A program made the translations under genes and the position numbers. 64,000 bases of DNA. Source: Methylomarinum vadi. GTDB taxonomy: Bacteria; Pseudomonadota; Gammaproteobacteria; Methylococcales; Methylomonadaceae. The stretch is taken from NCBI RefSeq assembly GCF_000733935.1, contig NZ_JPON01000001.1, positions 558,001 to 622,000 on the forward strand. Direction: 5' to 3'. Below the pieces are notes generated by a model. It was given only the letters and a program-made list of their open reading frames with translations, was not told the origin of the DNA and ran no database searches. This document shows, one piece after another, positions 39,683 through 49,029 of this stretch (its first letter is position 1; each line of letters begins with the position of its first letter).

Positions 39683-40593
39683 TCGTTATCCTGTGTGGTT
39701 AAAGCCAATTCCGTCTCCTCCAGAGGCAACAGCGGAATACCTTCCTGTTCCAACAGCGCGGTGATTTGGTTTTGGTTTTGTTGAATAAATTGATTCAGTT
39801 GTTGCAATAGTTCTTTATCGTCCTTGCGCACCGCCATCGACGTGCTGTAGTGGAATCCCACTTTTTGCCCATCTCTGCGGGTGTTGTTGTCCGGGATCAC
39901 CGTCATCCTCAGCGGGGTAGAGGATTCCCGCACATAACGTGCCGCTGAAGGTCCCCACAGCACCGCGACTTCCGCCTTGCCGGCGGAGACATCGGCGACC
40001 AGCTTGGACGGTTCGTACTTGACATACTGGTTGCGGCGCGATTTAAAGCCGACCAGTTCCTTGTTGTAATTGAACATGTCGTGGTAACGGCCGATCTTCT
40101 TCAGCATCACTTCCGACGGCGTGCCGGGAATGAAGCCGATGCGTCTGGCCCGCTGCAATACCTCGCTGTCCCAGTTCGCCAGAGCCAGGTCGTCCTCTTG
40201 CCGGGAAATGAAGACATAGCCCGAACGGTAATAAGGGATCGTCGTCGCCACCCGCGGATCGCCGGTGTCGACCCCGACCGCGACATCGCACAATCCTTTT
40301 TGCAGGAAATCGCGCACGTAATAACGCGGGTCCTTCCAGTAAACGTATTCGATCTTGCGGTTCAGTTTCGCCCCGAGGAATCGGGTCAAGCGGTTCTCGA
40401 AACCTTCGCCTTGTTGGTTGGAATACGGCATTTCGTTTTCCGCGGCGCAGACCTTCAACACCGGCCCGTCGACCACGGTGCTTTCGACATAACGGTCGAT
40501 GTCTTCGGCCTTGAGCCCCGCGCAACCCTGCAGGGCGATGCTGCCGAGGCCAACGGTCAGCAAAGAAATCAATTTTTGTTTAAACGCCATCAT
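39679..40593 (-). CDS. mxaJ: Periplasmic solute-binding-like protein MxaJ
   Basis: The 304-residue precursor has a hydrophobic leader with a lipobox-like LQGCAG and a type II periplasmic binding fold (LKVCAAENEMPYSNQQGEGF; GLCDVAVGVDTGDPRV; GKAEVAVLWGPSAARYV). MxaJ is required for methanol oxidation, probably as an assembly or chaperone factor of the dehydrogenase; no transporter genes accompany it. It is the second gene after mxaF and overlaps mxaG. Confidence 0.93.
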   Translation of the reverse strand: MMAFKQKLISLLTVGLGSIALQGCAGLKAEDIDRYVESTVVDGPVLKVCAAENEMPYSNQQGEGFENRLTRFLGAKLNRKIEYVYWKDPRYYVRDFLQKGLCDVAVGVDTGDPRVATTIPYYRSGYVFISRQEDDLALANWDSEVLQRARRIGFIPGTPSEVMLKKIGRYHDMFNYNKELVGFKSRRNQYVKYEPSKLVADVSAGKAEVAVLWGPSAARYVRESSTPLRMTVIPDNNTRRDGQKVGFHYSTSMAVRKDDKELLQQLNQFIQQNQNQITALLEQEGIPLLPLEETELALTTQDNE

Positions 40594-40617
40594 TTACTTC
40601 ATTTTTGTTGGTTAATC

Positions 40618-40640
40618 GTTGCCGGCGTAGTGCCGACAAC
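40618..40640 (-). promoter_or_regulatory. Intercistronic hairpin between mxaF and mxaJ
   Basis: GTTGTCGGC-loop-GCCGGCAAC on the minus strand pairs at 8 of 9 positions, with no T run. It may protect the mxaF part of the transcript and help unequal expression. Confidence 0.4.
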
Positions 40641-40649
40641 ATTAACGGT

Positions 40650-42458
40650 TTAAAGTGAGAACACCATCACGCCGCCGCCCATTTGGGTATGGTGCGCCAG
40701 CTCCTTGAACGCGCCCACCGCGCCCAGGCCGGCGGTTGGATCCTGTAGGTCGAACACCAGACCGACCCCCGGCCAGCCGCCGACGCCATAGTAGATCGCG
40801 ACGTATTGTTTGCCGTCGTGTTTATAGGTGATCGGGTGGCCGATGACGCCGGAAGGCAGCTTGAATTTCCATAGCTCCTCGCCGGTTTCAGAATGAAGGG
40901 CCTTGATGTAGCCGTCCAGCGTGCCGTAGAAGACCAGATCGCCGGCGGTCGCCAACGTGCCGCCCCAGACCGCGAATTTCTCCTGCACTTCCCAGGCGAA
41001 CTCGCCGGTCACGGCGTTCATCGCCTTGACCTGACCCAACGTTCCTTTAGGCCCCGGATACATGTTCAGCGTCGCGCCGACGAAGAACTGGCCCGCGCGG
41101 TACGGCAGCATGAACGGCTCCCAGTCCATACATATATGGTTGACGCCCATGAAGAACAACTGCCTGGCCGGGTCGTAGGACTCGATGCCCTGGTTGTGAT
41201 AGCCCATCGCCGACGGACAAATGCCTTTGGCCTCGTGGTCCATGCGTGTCGAATATTCCGGATCGCGGATCGGCAGTCCGGTTTTCAGGTCGACCTTCTT
41301 GACCCAGTTGACGGTGTCGTCGATCTTGAAGGCGTTGACCAGATCGCCGGTCTCACGATTCAGGGTGTAGACGATGCCGTTGCGGTCCGGATGGGTCAGC
41401 AGCTTGGTCATGCGGCCGTTGACTTTTTGCTCGGACAGACCCATGTAGTTGACGCCGGCGTAATCCCATTCGTCGTGCGGCGTTTTTTGATAACCGAACT
41501 TGGCCTCGCCGCTATCGATGTCGCGGCCCCAGATGGTCATGGTCCATTTGTTATCGCCGGGACGCATGGTTTCGTTCCAAGGCGCCGGGTTGCCGGAACC
41601 GTAATACAGCATTTCCAGATCAATGTCGTAAGCGTACCAGCCCCAATTGGTGCCGCCGCCGATTTTCCAGGCGTCGCCTTCCCAGGTTTTCTGGCCCAAA
41701 CCGAAACGGCCGTAATGCGGGTTGGCGGCGTTGAAATCCTTGGCCAACTTGATGTCCTCGTCCGGCCCGGTGGCGTAAACGCGCCATTCCTGCTTGCCGT
41801 CCTTGATGTTATAGGCGGTCGCATAACCGCGCACGCCCAACTCGGCGCCGGAACTACCGACGATCACCTTATCCTTGGCGACGAACGGGGCGACGGTCAG
41901 CGTCGAACCCATCGCGATATCGGAGTTTTCCATTTTCCAGCGCAGTTTGCCGTTTTTCGCGTCCAGTGCGACGATATGGCCGTCCAGTTGATTCAGGAAA
42001 ATGGTCGCCGGATAATCCTTGGTGCCCGGCGCGTAAGCCAGGCCCCGGTTGACGACGTCGCAACAGGCGACGGCCCGCGCCGCCGGATTTTGTTTCGGCT
42101 TGTACTGCCACAGGATTTCGTCGGGTTTGTCCAGGTTTATCGCGTAGACGTTGTTCGGGAAGGGGCTGTGCACATACATGATGCCGTCGATCACTAACGG
42201 ACCGCCCTCGTGCCCGTTCAACACGCCGGTCGAGAACGACCAGGCCGGCTTCAGCTTATGCACGTTGGTGACATTGATGTCGTACATCGGACTATAGTGA
42301 GTGGACTTGTAGTCCTTGGTCTGCATCACCCAATTGGTGTTTTGCATCGACAGCTTGTCCAATTCTTTGTTGGCGTATGACGGTTGCGACACCGTCATAG
42401 CGACGCCCGACGCAATCGCCGCCGCGCCCATGTTCCGCGCAAATTTCGAAATTTGCAT
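40650..42458 (-). CDS. mxaF: PQQ methanol dehydrogenase large subunit, calcium type
   Basis: MxaF oxidises methanol to formaldehyde in the periplasm with PQQ and Ca2+. The 602-residue precursor has a signal peptide ending QPSYA, the vicinal cysteine pair C132-C133 that stacks on PQQ, propeller repeats ending in tryptophan-docking motifs, and the catalytic Asp in [12 protein letters not shown]. The residue two after that Asp is Ala (A334); lanthanide XoxF enzymes have Asp there, so this is the Ca2+ form, consistent with mxaI and mxaG nearby. A GGAGG site precedes the ATG. It is the first gene of the minus-strand cluster. Confidence 0.98.
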   Translation of the reverse strand: MQISKFARNMGAAAIASGVAMTVSQPSYANKELDKLSMQNTNWVMQTKDYKSTHYSPMYDINVTNVHKLKPAWSFSTGVLNGHEGGPLVIDGIMYVHSPFPNNVYAINLDKPDEILWQYKPKQNPAARAVACCDVVNRGLAYAPGTKDYPATIFLNQLDGHIVALDAKNGKLRWKMENSDIAMGSTLTVAPFVAKDKVIVGSSGAELGVRGYATAYNIKDGKQEWRVYATGPDEDIKLAKDFNAANPHYGRFGLGQKTWEGDAWKIGGGTNWGWYAYDIDLEMLYYGSGNPAPWNETMRPGDNKWTMTIWGRDIDSGEAKFGYQKTPHDEWDYAGVNYMGLSEQKVNGRMTKLLTHPDRNGIVYTLNRETGDLVNAFKIDDTVNWVKKVDLKTGLPIRDPEYSTRMDHEAKGICPSAMGYHNQGIESYDPARQLFFMGVNHICMDWEPFMLPYRAGQFFVGATLNMYPGPKGTLGQVKAMNAVTGEFAWEVQEKFAVWGGTLATAGDLVFYGTLDGYIKALHSETGEELWKFKLPSGVIGHPITYKHDGKQYVAIYYGVGGWPGVGLVFDLQDPTAGLGAVGAFKELAHHTQMGGGVMVFSL

Positions 42459-42512
42459 GTTTCCTCCAGGTCGTTTTTTTAATCAGGTCGGCGCCGGACG
42501 ATGGCAACAATG

Positions 42513-42541
42513 TTTATTTGTGATAACAGCCACTTGATCAA
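42513..42541 (-). promoter_or_regulatory. Candidate mxaF promoter
   Basis: On the minus strand TTGATC (42536-42541) and AATAAA (42513-42518) are 17 bases apart, about 55 bases before the mxaF start. The boxes are weak, as would suit activation by MxaB. The rest of the 310-bp mxaF-mxaB gap shows no gene. Confidence 0.3.
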
Positions 42542-42768
42542 GGCGAAATAAGTATTTCCATCGCCCGGAACCTGCGGCATATGATATTTTTTTCACCGTT
42601 TTCGGGATACGGAATCAGCGCCCGATGCGGCGGGAAAAACGCTGCAAAACCGCCAAGAAAAATTCCCGTTTTTCTCTTTCGTGCGGGAACGGGAAAATCT
42701 CCTATGGTCATGCCCAATCAAAACGCGCAAGATAGGTGGCTGTTTAAGGTAACGAACTCTATTTAAGG

Positions 42769-43410
42769 ATGGCCAAGTACAGTGTTTTGCTGGTAGACGA
42801 CCACGCCGTCGTCAGGACCGGCTATAAAACCTATCTGTCGCTTTCAGACAAGATCGGCACGATCCATGAAGCCGACCGCGGCGAGACAGCCTGCCAGCTC
42901 TATCATCAACACGACATCGATGTCGTCGTGCTGGACTTGTCGATGCCGGGCATCGGCGGTTTCGAATGCATCCGCCGCCTGTTGAGCCGAGACAGCCGCT
43001 GCAAGATCCTGGTTTTCAGCATTCATGACGAGGCGATTTACGCGACCCGCGCGATCAAGGCCGGCGCCAAGGGATACATCACCAAAAACAGCGTGCCGGA
43101 AACCTTGGTCACCGCGGTCTGCGCGATCGCTCAAGGCAACACCTATATCGATCCGGAGCTGGCGCAGAAACTGGCCGTGGCGATGGCGACCGGCGAAGAC
43201 GAGGAAAAAAAGATCGGCAAGCTGTCGCCCCGGGAATTCGACATCTTCCGCCTGCTCGCGCAAGGCCAGACTTCCCGCGACATCGCCGATAAACTCCACT
43301 TGAGTTACAAGACCGTGTGCAACCACGCCACCAATATCAAGGACAAGCTGGAAGTCAAGAATATCGCCGAATTGACCTTGCTGGCCAATCGCCAGGGATT
43401 GATTGAATAG
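42769..43410 (+). CDS. mxaB: Response regulator MxaB (NarL/FixJ family)
   Basis: The 213-residue protein has a receiver domain with the acidic pair D10-D11, phosphorylation site D56 (VVVLDLSMPG) and the conserved Lys in AGAKGYITKNS, followed by a LuxR-type HTH (LSPREFDIFRLLAQGQTSRD through YKTVCNHATNIKDKL). MxaB is an orphan regulator required for methanol dehydrogenase expression in methylotrophs. It is divergent from mxaF, so it may act on the shared gap. No sensor kinase lies next to it. Confidence 0.9.
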   Translation: MAKYSVLLVDDHAVVRTGYKTYLSLSDKIGTIHEADRGETACQLYHQHDIDVVVLDLSMPGIGGFECIRRLLSRDSRCKILVFSIHDEAIYATRAIKAGAKGYITKNSVPETLVTAVCAIAQGNTYIDPELAQKLAVAMATGEDEEKKIGKLSPREFDIFRLLAQGQTSRDIADKLHLSYKTVCNHATNIKDKLEVKNIAELTLLANRQGLIE

Positions 43411-43422
43411 ATTCGCGGCGGC

Positions 43423-43506
43423 GCATGGAATGCAGCCTACTCGAGACGCGGAAACACCGGACGGCCGAACCTTCATCCACTGTCGTGCGGGGCATGGAAT
43501 GCACCC
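43423..43506. repeat. Two GCATGGAATGCA repeat units
   Basis: GGCGCATGGAATGCAGCC near 43425 and GGGGCATGGAATGCACCC near 43489 are close copies of the unit seen at 33458 and 44205. They lie between mxaB and the group II intron. Confidence 0.55.
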
Positions 43507-43550
43507 TCGAGACGCGAAAGCAACCGCACCCCCTTGGCTTAAATCAACCG

Positions 43551-44202
43551 ATCGGGTGGAGGTGACGGGATTGCGCCCGTCACCCCACCCACACCACCGG
43601 ACATGCGGTTTTCCGCATCCGGCGGTTGGAATCAACGGCCTAAGTCGTTCAAGGTTTTACTCCTCGTCGATACATCTTACTTTTGCCGCCCTGTTCGACA
43701 CTCGTCACTTCCTGTTTTGTCCATGCTTGGAATCCACCAAACCCAACAAAACATCGCATTCGGGTAGCTTGTCGCTCGCGACTACTCCGTCCTGTTTCAA
43801 GTGACTACTCGTGTTTCCACAGAAGTCATTTCGCCGTATCTCGATTCCTTCGGCCCTTTGCTCCAACCTGTTTCCAGGCCTTCTTCGCTACTACGGCCTC
43901 TGCTGACTTCTCCCAAACTCTCATTCGGGAGATCTCCCCGGATAAGGCGCTAAAACTTTCTGCCCGTGCCGCCAAGCTCTACGTGATGCGTCTTTCGGTA
44001 ACGGTTGGATTTCGTGTTCCCTAGCACACTCATCGCCCGCACTCAGCCTCGCTGCTTGTTCGTGTTCCTACGGTCGTGCATTTGCTATCCGCTTCTTTCA
44101 GGCTGGCCTCGCGGCTTTCCCCTTGCGGTTTCGCTTCGGTTGTCGTTACTCTCTCCGGTTATCTCCTTTCAGATAACAAGTTTTAGCCCATCCCGGGCAC
44201 AC
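43551..44202 (-). ncRNA. Compact ORF-less group II intron
   Basis: Read on the minus strand the segment starts GTGTGCCCGGGATGGG, a group II intron 5' end. It has a GGGGAGATCTCCCGAATGAG internal domain known from bacterial introns, then a domain V-like hairpin (CCGGATGCGG-AAAA-CCGCAT.GTCCGG, 43598-43624) and a domain VI-like hairpin (GGTGACGGG-CGCAAT-CCCGTCACC, 43560-43583), ending CCACCCGAT. No reverse transcriptase frame is present in its 652 bases. A GGTGCAT palindrome stands just before the 5' border, as group IIC introns like to insert after hairpins. The secondary structure was judged by eye only. Confidence 0.6.
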
Positions 44203-44204
44203 TA

Positions 44205-44222
44205 GGGTGCATTTCATGCACC
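44205..44222. repeat. GGTGCAT palindrome at intron border
   Basis: GGTGCATTTCATGCACC is a 7-bp stem palindrome directly outside the intron 5' end and is a copy of the unit at 33430. Confidence 0.6.
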
Positions 44223-44237
44223 TTGATCGATTCGCCT

Positions 44238-45173
44238 CTATTGGTCGCTCGACACGAACCGGCCGAAGGCGCGGCTGCCCTCCTCCAGCGGCACCGTCCG
44301 CAACAGTTTGTGAATGCGGATATCGTACACGCCGAGCGTGGCGTCCAGCCAATTCAACACATACAGGCGCCGATCAGCTCGATCCAGGGCGATGTTTTCC
44401 GGATAGGCGCCGGTTTTAATAGTCCCGCTAATGCGCCCTTCGACGATGTCGATGACGCTGACGGTATTTTCCAGTTGATTATTGACATAGAGCCTATGTT
44501 CCGATGCATCGACGGCAACGCCAAAAGGCATGCGGCCGGTGGCGATGCGTCGGGTTTCGGCCAACCGACCTAGGTCGATCACACTCAGATCATTGTCGCC
44601 GGAATTGGCTACATAGGCATAGCGGCCGTCATGATCGAGGGCGAACGGCGCCTTGCCGACAGGAATATCCTTTAACCGTTTCAATGCGTGCACATCGATG
44701 ACCGAAACACTATCGCTTTCGCGGTTGGCCGCCAGAAGCAGCCCCTTGCCGGCGACCGCAACCAGTCCCGCCGGGGCTTGGCCGACCGGAATCTTTGTCA
44801 ACAGACGGCCGCTGGCCGGGTCGACGACGCCAACGACATCCCCGTTCCAATCGCTGTAAAACAATTTTCCAGTGATAACGGCCAGGCCGAAAGGACTGCC
44901 GCCGACGGCAACATGCTCCAGCGGAATCAACCGGCGGCTATCGATGAAGCTGATCATGCCTCGTTCGGGGTAACTGACCGCGAACCAATCGTTTTCCGTG
45001 TCGATGACGATGCCCGCCGGACCTTCCAAGGTGGGTACGCTGCGCAGCAGACGCATGTCCTGGCCGTCATACACATTGACCGAACTACCTTGCTGCCGGT
45101 TGATGAAAACATAGGAGCCAGCCTGGGCCACCCCGGAGAAGGTCAGCATCATGGTCAGGAAAAACACCTTCAT
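44238..45173 (-). CDS. Secreted YVTN-type beta-propeller protein
   Basis: The 311-residue protein has a signal peptide ending VAQAG and six to seven repeats of about 42 residues of the YVTN/NHL kind (YAYVANSGDNDLSVIDL; LYVNNQLENTVSVIDI; LYVLNWLDATLGVYDI). Such propellers are structural or binding proteins of the periplasm or surface. It starts one base after the mxaD stop on the same strand, so both are probably co-expressed and it may serve methanol oxidation. I know no direct functional assignment. Confidence 0.8.
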   Translation of the reverse strand: MKVFFLTMMLTFSGVAQAGSYVFINRQQGSSVNVYDGQDMRLLRSVPTLEGPAGIVIDTENDWFAVSYPERGMISFIDSRRLIPLEHVAVGGSPFGLAVITGKLFYSDWNGDVVGVVDPASGRLLTKIPVGQAPAGLVAVAGKGLLLAANRESDSVSVIDVHALKRLKDIPVGKAPFALDHDGRYAYVANSGDNDLSVIDLGRLAETRRIATGRMPFGVAVDASEHRLYVNNQLENTVSVIDIVEGRISGTIKTGAYPENIALDRADRRLYVLNWLDATLGVYDIRIHKLLRTVPLEEGSRAFGRFVSSDQ

Positions 45174-45174
45174 G

Positions 45175-45693
45175 TCATTCGAATTTGCTTTTCAGTCCGG
45201 CCAAACCCTGCCGGATAAAATCCGTCATGGCCTTGACCGCGGCGGCGTCGTTGAGATTTTCCGGCGGAAAGTTACTGGTGTCGCCGCGGTAGAAACGGCC
45301 CTTCCAATTGACCAAGGTTTTGTCGCCCTCCGCGCTCAATTGCAGCGACGCGGTATAAAAGCTGACCGGTAGCGCCTCGAGATTCTCGGCCTTGAGGCGA
45401 TAGCTGTATTCATGGTCGGCGTCGCTGTAATAATCCAGGCTTTCCTCCAGCACGCCGCCGTTTTCCAGGGTGATCTTGCGCGCCACGCCAGCCTCGTTGC
45501 CGCCGTCTCCGGAACTGGCGGATACGCCGGGATGCCAGTCGGCGATGCGGTCGAAATCCTTGACCACTTCCCAGACTTTTGCCGGCGGCGCGTCGATCAC
45601 GATGCTTTCCTTGGCCTTCTGCGGGGTCGGTCCATGCGCTTGTGCCAACATCGGTAACAGGGCAAGGTAAATGCAAAGCAACAAGGGTTTCAT
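45175..45693 (-). CDS. mxaD: MxaD, SRPBCC-fold periplasmic protein
   Basis: The 172-residue precursor has a signal peptide ending MLAQA and a polyketide-cyclase/SRPBCC fold (SIVIDAPPAKVWEVVKDFDR; WHPGVSASSG; NWKGRFYRGD). MxaD stimulates the interaction of methanol dehydrogenase with cytochrome c-L. Here it is separated from the mxa cluster by mxaB and the intron and is followed by the propeller gene. Confidence 0.88.
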   Translation of the reverse strand: MKPLLLCIYLALLPMLAQAHGPTPQKAKESIVIDAPPAKVWEVVKDFDRIADWHPGVSASSGDGGNEAGVARKITLENGGVLEESLDYYSDADHEYSYRLKAENLEALPVSFYTASLQLSAEGDKTLVNWKGRFYRGDTSNFPPENLNDAAAVKAMTDFIRQGLAGLKSKFE

Positions 45694-46022
45694 AGTTGTC
45701 GTCCGTCTTCCAAAAAGCGGATATTATCGACCGGGGCACTGTCTCGGACTAAGGGAACTCTCCCCGAGTGGAAGCAGGAATTATTCATTGAAAGGAAGCG
45801 GGGCCAAGTAGTCGGGCAACCGCTTTTCGTTGCCCGACGTATTAGCGCCAATAATCGCATCGGTCTCTGAAATTCCGGGCGATAAGCCTCACGAATGATC
45901 GTATCCAGCAACGCCACCAGATTGGTGTCGTCCTCCGCCGAGTCCGTCTCGGGCGCGGCGGTCTTGCCGGCCAGCGCCCGTTCGATGCGAAGGCGCAACT
46001 GCGACGGATCCGCCATCGCCAC
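45690..46022 (-). CDS. Hypothetical protein of unknown family
   Basis: The open frame of 110 residues (MAMADPSQLRLRIERALAGK; TNLVALLDTIIREAYRPEFQ) overlaps the mxaD start by 4 bases. The first 60 residues look like real protein, the rest is low in pattern. It may be a fragment of a decayed gene shared with the next remnant. I do not recognise it. Confidence 0.3.
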   Translation of the reverse strand: MAMADPSQLRLRIERALAGKTAAPETDSAEDDTNLVALLDTIIREAYRPEFQRPMRLLALIRRATKSGCPTTWPRFLSMNNSCFHSGRVPLVRDSAPVDNIRFLEDGRQL

Positions 46023-46033
46023 CGGCCGGCGAG

Positions 46034-46551
46034 GACAGCGGCTATTTCTCTATATTCAGCATCAGCACAGTGATCTAGTAAGACAAGTCGCCCAGGCCGT
46101 GAACGAATTTACGTTTCGCCATATACGAACCTTCCAGCTCGATTCGCTGCATCGGCCGGTGAAACATTGTTCCGGGCGACATCCGCGCGATCCAGCCCGA
46201 GGTTTCCGGCAAGATCAGCGGTTCTATCGGCTCGGCTATAGTCTTGCCGCATTTTTTACCCACTCGCTTGGCATTTTTGCTCGTCGCCGTTTGCGGCGGC
46301 GGCTGCAATTTCTCGTTGCTGCGTATTCTCACGCCGCTGTCGCGCGCCAGTTGCGAAATCCGCACCTTGAGTTCCTGAGAATCGAACGGCGCCAGCGGTT
46401 GTTGCATCGTTTTTGCCTGTTCGCCAACCAGCGCCATCGCCCGCTCCAGATCGTCGAGTTGCGCCGTCAATTCTTCCACGTTTTCCAGTGGCTCGTCCGG
46501 GAGGCGCGCTTTCAGCAAACGTTTTTGCGTCGACTCTGTGCTTTTTTGCAA
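46034..46551 (-). pseudogene. Coiled-coil protein remnant, perhaps pilus/secretion-assembly-like
   Basis: The frame reads a coiled segment (VEELTAQLDDLERAMALVGE) and APFDSQELKVRISQLARDSG, which recall GspM/PilO-like assembly proteins. After GLGDLSY an in-frame TAG interrupts, and ITVLMLNIEK follows before the next stop, as if one codon had mutated. The identification is weak. Confidence 0.35.
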
Positions 46552-46629
46552 CTGCCTAATTCTACTTTGTCAGATTCATTGTAGCGCCACCTGAGACCGT
46601 CTAGCGAGAGATTCCCTGGCCTTTCGCCT

Positions 46630-47500
46630 CAGGTCATGGCGCTTGCTAATAACGTCCGCCAATTCTTCAGCCGTGAACAGCGTTTCGCCGTCGACCAGTT
46701 CTTGATGCAGGGCGGCAGCGTGGTTCTTACCACGTCTCCCTTCGACGTGCAGGTGAGCGGCAGCCTGAACCCGGACAATCCCATCACCGCCTCGCTGGGT
46801 CAGTTGATCCTCAACTGGGCCTTGCCGATTCAGGTGGATGTGGACAAGAACCAGGCGCGCAAGGTCATCGAGTTGCTGCACAGCTCCGAAAACAGCTGGA
46901 CCTAGGACAGCCTGAACCTGGTGCCTGATTACCGCGCCCATCCAGATGCAGGTTTTAGCGTCAGCGGCGAATGCAAGTCACAACTCCTGGCCGTGGCCAT
47001 CGAAGAGCGTTTCGATTCGTTCTATAAAGATAAGGAGTCGCCCCTGGCCAAGGTTGAAGATAGCGACGACGCAGCCAATGATAACGAGGCAGACGGTGAA
47101 AGTGCGGATAAAAAGAGGAGAAAGAGGCCGAGCAGCGCATCACTGGTGTGATCGAGCGCTCGCCGGAATCGGCGCGGCTGATCCTGGTGTCGAGCAACAC
47201 CTTCGCTTCTAACGCCGCCATCGACCGCGCTTCCCAGGGCCTCAGCACCCTGAACACCAAGCCGCTGGCCTTCGTACAGAACGCCATCAACTGGTCGCTG
47301 GAAGACCGCGGATTGCTGGCCTTGCAGGGACGAATGCAACTGGCGGTCACCCTCGACCCCATGCCCGATGACGAACAACGGATTTGGGGGTGGCCAACTA
47401 CGGCCTGGCCGTCCTCGGACTACTGGCCGTGTGTGGCTGGCGCCGCAAGGTAGCGGCCGCTGACAAGCAACATTACGACACCGTGTTGGCGGAGGTATAA
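46630..47500 (+). pseudogene. GldG-like ABC transporter auxiliary protein, C-terminal remnant
   Basis: The text RFAVDQFLMQGGSVVLTTSP matches the periplasmic domain of GldG-type proteins that accompany gliding-motility-like ABC transporters. An in-frame TAG lies at 46903, a frame change near 47110 leads into ITGVIERSPESARLILVSSN, and another near 47390 leads into a C-terminal membrane helix (NYGLAVLGLLAVCGWRRK). The N-terminal part and the ATPase gene are missing. It is followed after 3 bases by the DUF4340 gene, the normal neighbour of GldG. Confidence 0.65.
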
Positions 47501-47503
47501 ATC

Positions 47504-48546
47504 ATGCAAAAAACTGTCAAGATACTGGCCGTTCTGCTCGCCGCCCAATTGATGCTGGCAGCGGGGACCGGCTTTAGCGACCAAGAAATTTCCGCCGGAA
47601 ATAAACCCGTTCCTCTGGTGAACTTCGATGGTGAAAAAGTTGATCGCATCACCTTGGAAGGACCGGACGACGCGAAAGTGTTGCTTGAGAAGAAAGGTGG
47701 CACTTGGGTGCTGCCGGATGTGGCCGACTTCCCTGTCAACAGCGACAAAGTGAAGCAGCTATTCGACCGACTCGAAGCCCTGCGCTCCGGCACGCCGGTG
47801 GCTACCAGCTACGGCGCATGGGAACGCTTCAAGGTGGGCAACGAGGCATTTGAACGCCGCATCACATTGTCCGACAGAGATGAGACGGTCGCCCGGCTAT
47901 ACCTAGGTAGCTCGCCGGGTATGCGGCTGATCCACGCCCGTGATGAAGCGTGTGACGCCATCCATGTTGTCAAGATGGCCGCAAACGATGTGCCGGTCAA
48001 AGCGTCGGCCTGGGAAGACAAGTCCGTTCTGACCTTATCGAAAACGGCCATCACTGCCAACGGCCTGCATATCGAGCGCAGCTCATCGGCAACAAAAGAC
48101 GTCAAGGTGACCGAAGACTCAACGACAGCGCCGACATGGCAAGCCAAAGGCGTACCGGAAGGCAAGCGACTGAAAACCGAGGCGGTAGACAAGCTGGTCG
48201 GATTGCTTGCCGATCTGCGGTTCGATCGAGTTTTGGGGCAAGAGGGAAAGCCGAGTACGGCTTAGAAGAACTCGTGCTGGAGCTGGCTCTAACCCGGAAT
48301 GGGGGCGAGACGCTGACCTACCGCGTAAGTAAAGCCAAAGACAAGGAAGAGTACACCCTCAAGGTCTCCAGCCGGCCGGAATACTTCCGGCTGACCAGTT
48401 ACCAGGCCAAGCCGCTGATCGAGTCCGCCAGCCTGAAAACGGTGACGGAAACGATCGCTGGAGTGGGTGAGCAAGAGTCGGTTTCCAATACCGACAAAAA
48501 AGTGACAGTCCCCGATACCAGCGGTGAAGGAACGGCCTCCGAGTAA
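47504..48546 (+). pseudogene. DUF4340 protein, frameshifted
   Basis: The N-terminal part has a leader helix and the DUF4340 pattern (DRITLEGPDDAKVLLEKKGG; GTWVLPDVADFPVNSDKVKQ). Near 48240 the frame changes and continues as LEELVLELALTRNGGETLTY to a stop at 48546. DUF4340 proteins are encoded next to GldG-like ABC components; their role is unclear. One indel is enough to explain the damage. Confidence 0.7.
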
Positions 48547-48603
48547 ACCTTAAAATTATAACTTTGCCAGGAACCGGCTGACTCCAATAAAAAAGTCAGC
48601 CGG

Positions 48604-48745
48604 CTAATCCTGACAACCTGCGCTTTGAGATTTTAGAATGCCATCACGACGAGACTCGTTGAGCAAGTGAAGGAACTCCTCCTCCGACAGGACAGTAACA
48701 CCAAGATTCTTCGCTTTCTCGGCCTTGTTACCGGGGCGATTTAGC
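48604..48745 (-). pseudogene. BRCT-domain C-terminal remnant
   Basis: The minus strand reads NRPGNKAEKAKNLGVTVLSE, EEFLHLLNESRRDG and a stop. This resembles the end of a BRCT domain as in NAD-dependent DNA ligase (KAEKAKNLGV.VL.E..F..LL). Only the last helix and strand remain. Confidence 0.5.
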
Positions 48746-48799
48746 TATTTTTGCCCATCCCCTCGAAAAGGTAAAAATTAGAAATATCTAATAGACAGG

Positions 48800-48976
48800 T
48801 AAGAACATGGCTTTGTTTTTACTAAGCTACCTGGCATATAACCCATTTCCGCTATACCCATTTCAACACGAGCCATTACCCCACCTTGCGGTGACGCAGT
48901 TACTTTCGGCTTCGGAGTCATGGCTTTCTCCGGTGCGGACTTTCACCACACAGACTGTGCGCCCTCACGGGCGCAC
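48800..48976 (-). ncRNA. 5' fragment of a second group II intron
   Basis: On the minus strand the segment begins GTGCGCCCGTGAGGGCGCAC and continues GTGTGGTGAAAGTCCGCACC, a pattern of bacterial group II intron 5' ends. No reverse transcriptase or domain V follows. It is distinct from the intron at 43551. Confidence 0.4.
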
Positions 48977-49029
48977 GCATTCATCTGCATGCCGATCCAG
49001 CTTGATAAATCCAACGGGACGAAAACGCA

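Noticed and set aside
40893-42197. Long plus-strand open frame (434 codons) opposite mxaF
   Set aside because: It is antisense to a certain gene and its composition follows the third-position bias of mxaF; no domain pattern is seen.
40650-42458. Possibility that the dehydrogenase is lanthanide-type XoxF
   Set aside because: Ala follows the catalytic Asp-Tyr pair instead of Asp, and mxaI, mxaG and mxaJ are next to it.
43403-44205. Several plus-strand open frames after mxaB
   Set aside because: They cover the intron on the opposite strand and show no protein pattern.
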